A DNA stretch of 11,019 nt from Monoraphidium neglectum. Lineage: Eukaryota; Chlorophyta; Chlorophyceae; Sphaeropleales; Selenastraceae. Made by a program: the position numbers and the translations under genes. Location: contig NW_014011645.1 of NCBI RefSeq assembly GCF_000611645.1, positions 1-11,019 of the forward strand. The letters are read 5' to 3'. The number at the start of each line of letters is the position of its first letter. Positions within the stretch are counted from its first letter, which is position 1. Shown piece by piece: positions 10,537-11,019 of this stretch. The notes under the pieces were generated by a model, which saw nothing but the letters and a program-made list of their open reading frames with translations, was not told where the DNA came from and searched no databases.

Positions 10537-11019
10537 TCAACGGACCCTCGCGCCACCCGTGGTGCTGGGCCGCTTGCCGCCGCGGCTGCCGCGAGCCTCC
10601 ACATCGCCGCCCGCCGACTTGCGCGGCGCCGAGCCCTTTGATGCCTCGGCTTCCGCGCGGCGGACGTGCTTGGCGCGCAGGATGAGGAACAGGCCCGTCG
10701 CGAGCGACAGCCCGGCGAATGCGCCGACGACGCCCCCCACCACCGCCTGCCACTTAACGTGGCTCACAGCCGGTGCGGTCGCGTCCTGCGGGCTGCCCTC
10801 TGGAGCGGCGCCCGCGCGCTTAGCGGCGGCCAGCTCGAGCTTCGCAGGCGCCGCCTTGCCCGCCGCGCCGGCGTCGGGCTGCGGCTGCGTGGGCGCGAGC
10901 ACGCCGGCGTTGGTGGAGGCCTCGGCCGCGGCGGCCTCGAAGGATGCGGGTGCGGCAGCGGCGGCCGCGGCGGCGGCGGCGTCGCGCGAGGCCTCCAGGT
11001 GGACCGCCACGGTCTCGGC
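10537..11019 (-). CDS. C-terminal part of a single-pass membrane protein (5' end outside window)
   Basis: The frame is open from the right edge to a TGA at 10539-10537, giving 160 visible residues. The visible N-terminal part is a strand-like segment (AVHLEAS), an Ala-rich helix and a Pro/Ala/Gln-rich linker. One hydrophobic segment follows at about 10752-10678 (starts WQAVVGGVVGAFAGL, ends LFLIL), then RAKHVRR and a basic Gly/Ser/Arg tail of about 45 residues. A hydrophobic span followed at once by Arg/Lys suggests the tail is cytosolic and the N-terminal part lumenal or extracellular (type I topology, inferred). The strand-plus-Ala-rich-helix just before the span resembles the membrane-proximal region of many algal surface proteins, but I cannot assign a family. 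The GTG at 11010 is not a credible start; the gene continues upstream. A TGTAA signal about 290 nt downstream supports this being the true 3' end. Confidence 0.72.
   Translation of the reverse strand, partial: AETVAVHLEASRDAAAAAAAAAAPASFEAAAAEASTNAGVLAPTQPQPDAGAAGKAAPAKLELAAAKRAGAAPEGSPQDATAPAVSHVKWQAVVGGVVGAFAGLSLATGLFLILRAKHVRRAEAEASKGSAPRKSAGGDVEARGSRGGKRPSTTGGARVR

Overview
The window looks like nuclear DNA of a green alga (Chlorophyta). The reasons are very high GC, protein-coding DNA laced with CAG/CAA (polyGln) and GCN (polyAla) codons, short GT-AG introns of 103 to 270 nt with GTG(A/C/G) donors, and a TGTAA poly(A) signal about 290 nt past a stop codon. The species cannot be named from this. 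Everything I can support as coding lies on the minus strand; the long plus-strand open frames are antisense shadows.

Layout, in transcription order (right to left). (1) 11019-10537: 3' end of a gene for a single-pass membrane protein with a short basic tail, followed by a 3' UTR and a TGTAA signal at 10249-10245. (2) About 10230-9912: intergenic/promoter region. (3) 9911-6049: a four-exon gene whose junctions all agree in phase, predicted at about 1104 residues. It is an unrecognised, mostly disordered protein with two long polyGln tracts and a coiled-coil region assembled across an intron. (4) 6048-5634: intergenic region with a clear TATA box (5737-5731) and a short upstream ORF. (5) 5633 to the left edge: an ATG-initiated first exon, a 138-nt intron, then one exon of at least 5293 nt that stays open to position 1 (at least 1831 residues in all).

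The last gene is the main find. Its frame has no stop inside the window, so an ORF caller that needs both ends would miss it. It encodes one textbook BRC repeat (GFSTSGGK ... MSEAARQRAAAML ... LDE) and five more degenerate BRC-like repeats, all in the same frame. I read it as the N-terminal and central part of a BRCA2 homologue, the mediator that loads RAD51 onto single-stranded DNA. The helical/OB-fold DNA-binding domain would lie beyond the left edge and is not seen. The protein is unusual: its BRC units are widely spaced, several belong to a Trp/Gly-rich subtype (GWGWGGG(K/R)), many Gln-rich blocks separate them, and a SKPFKAPR motif before the first repeat recalls a motif in the N-terminus of RAD54.

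The three genes follow one another on the same strand with short spacers. I see no evidence that they act in one pathway; this is ordinary compact algal gene order.
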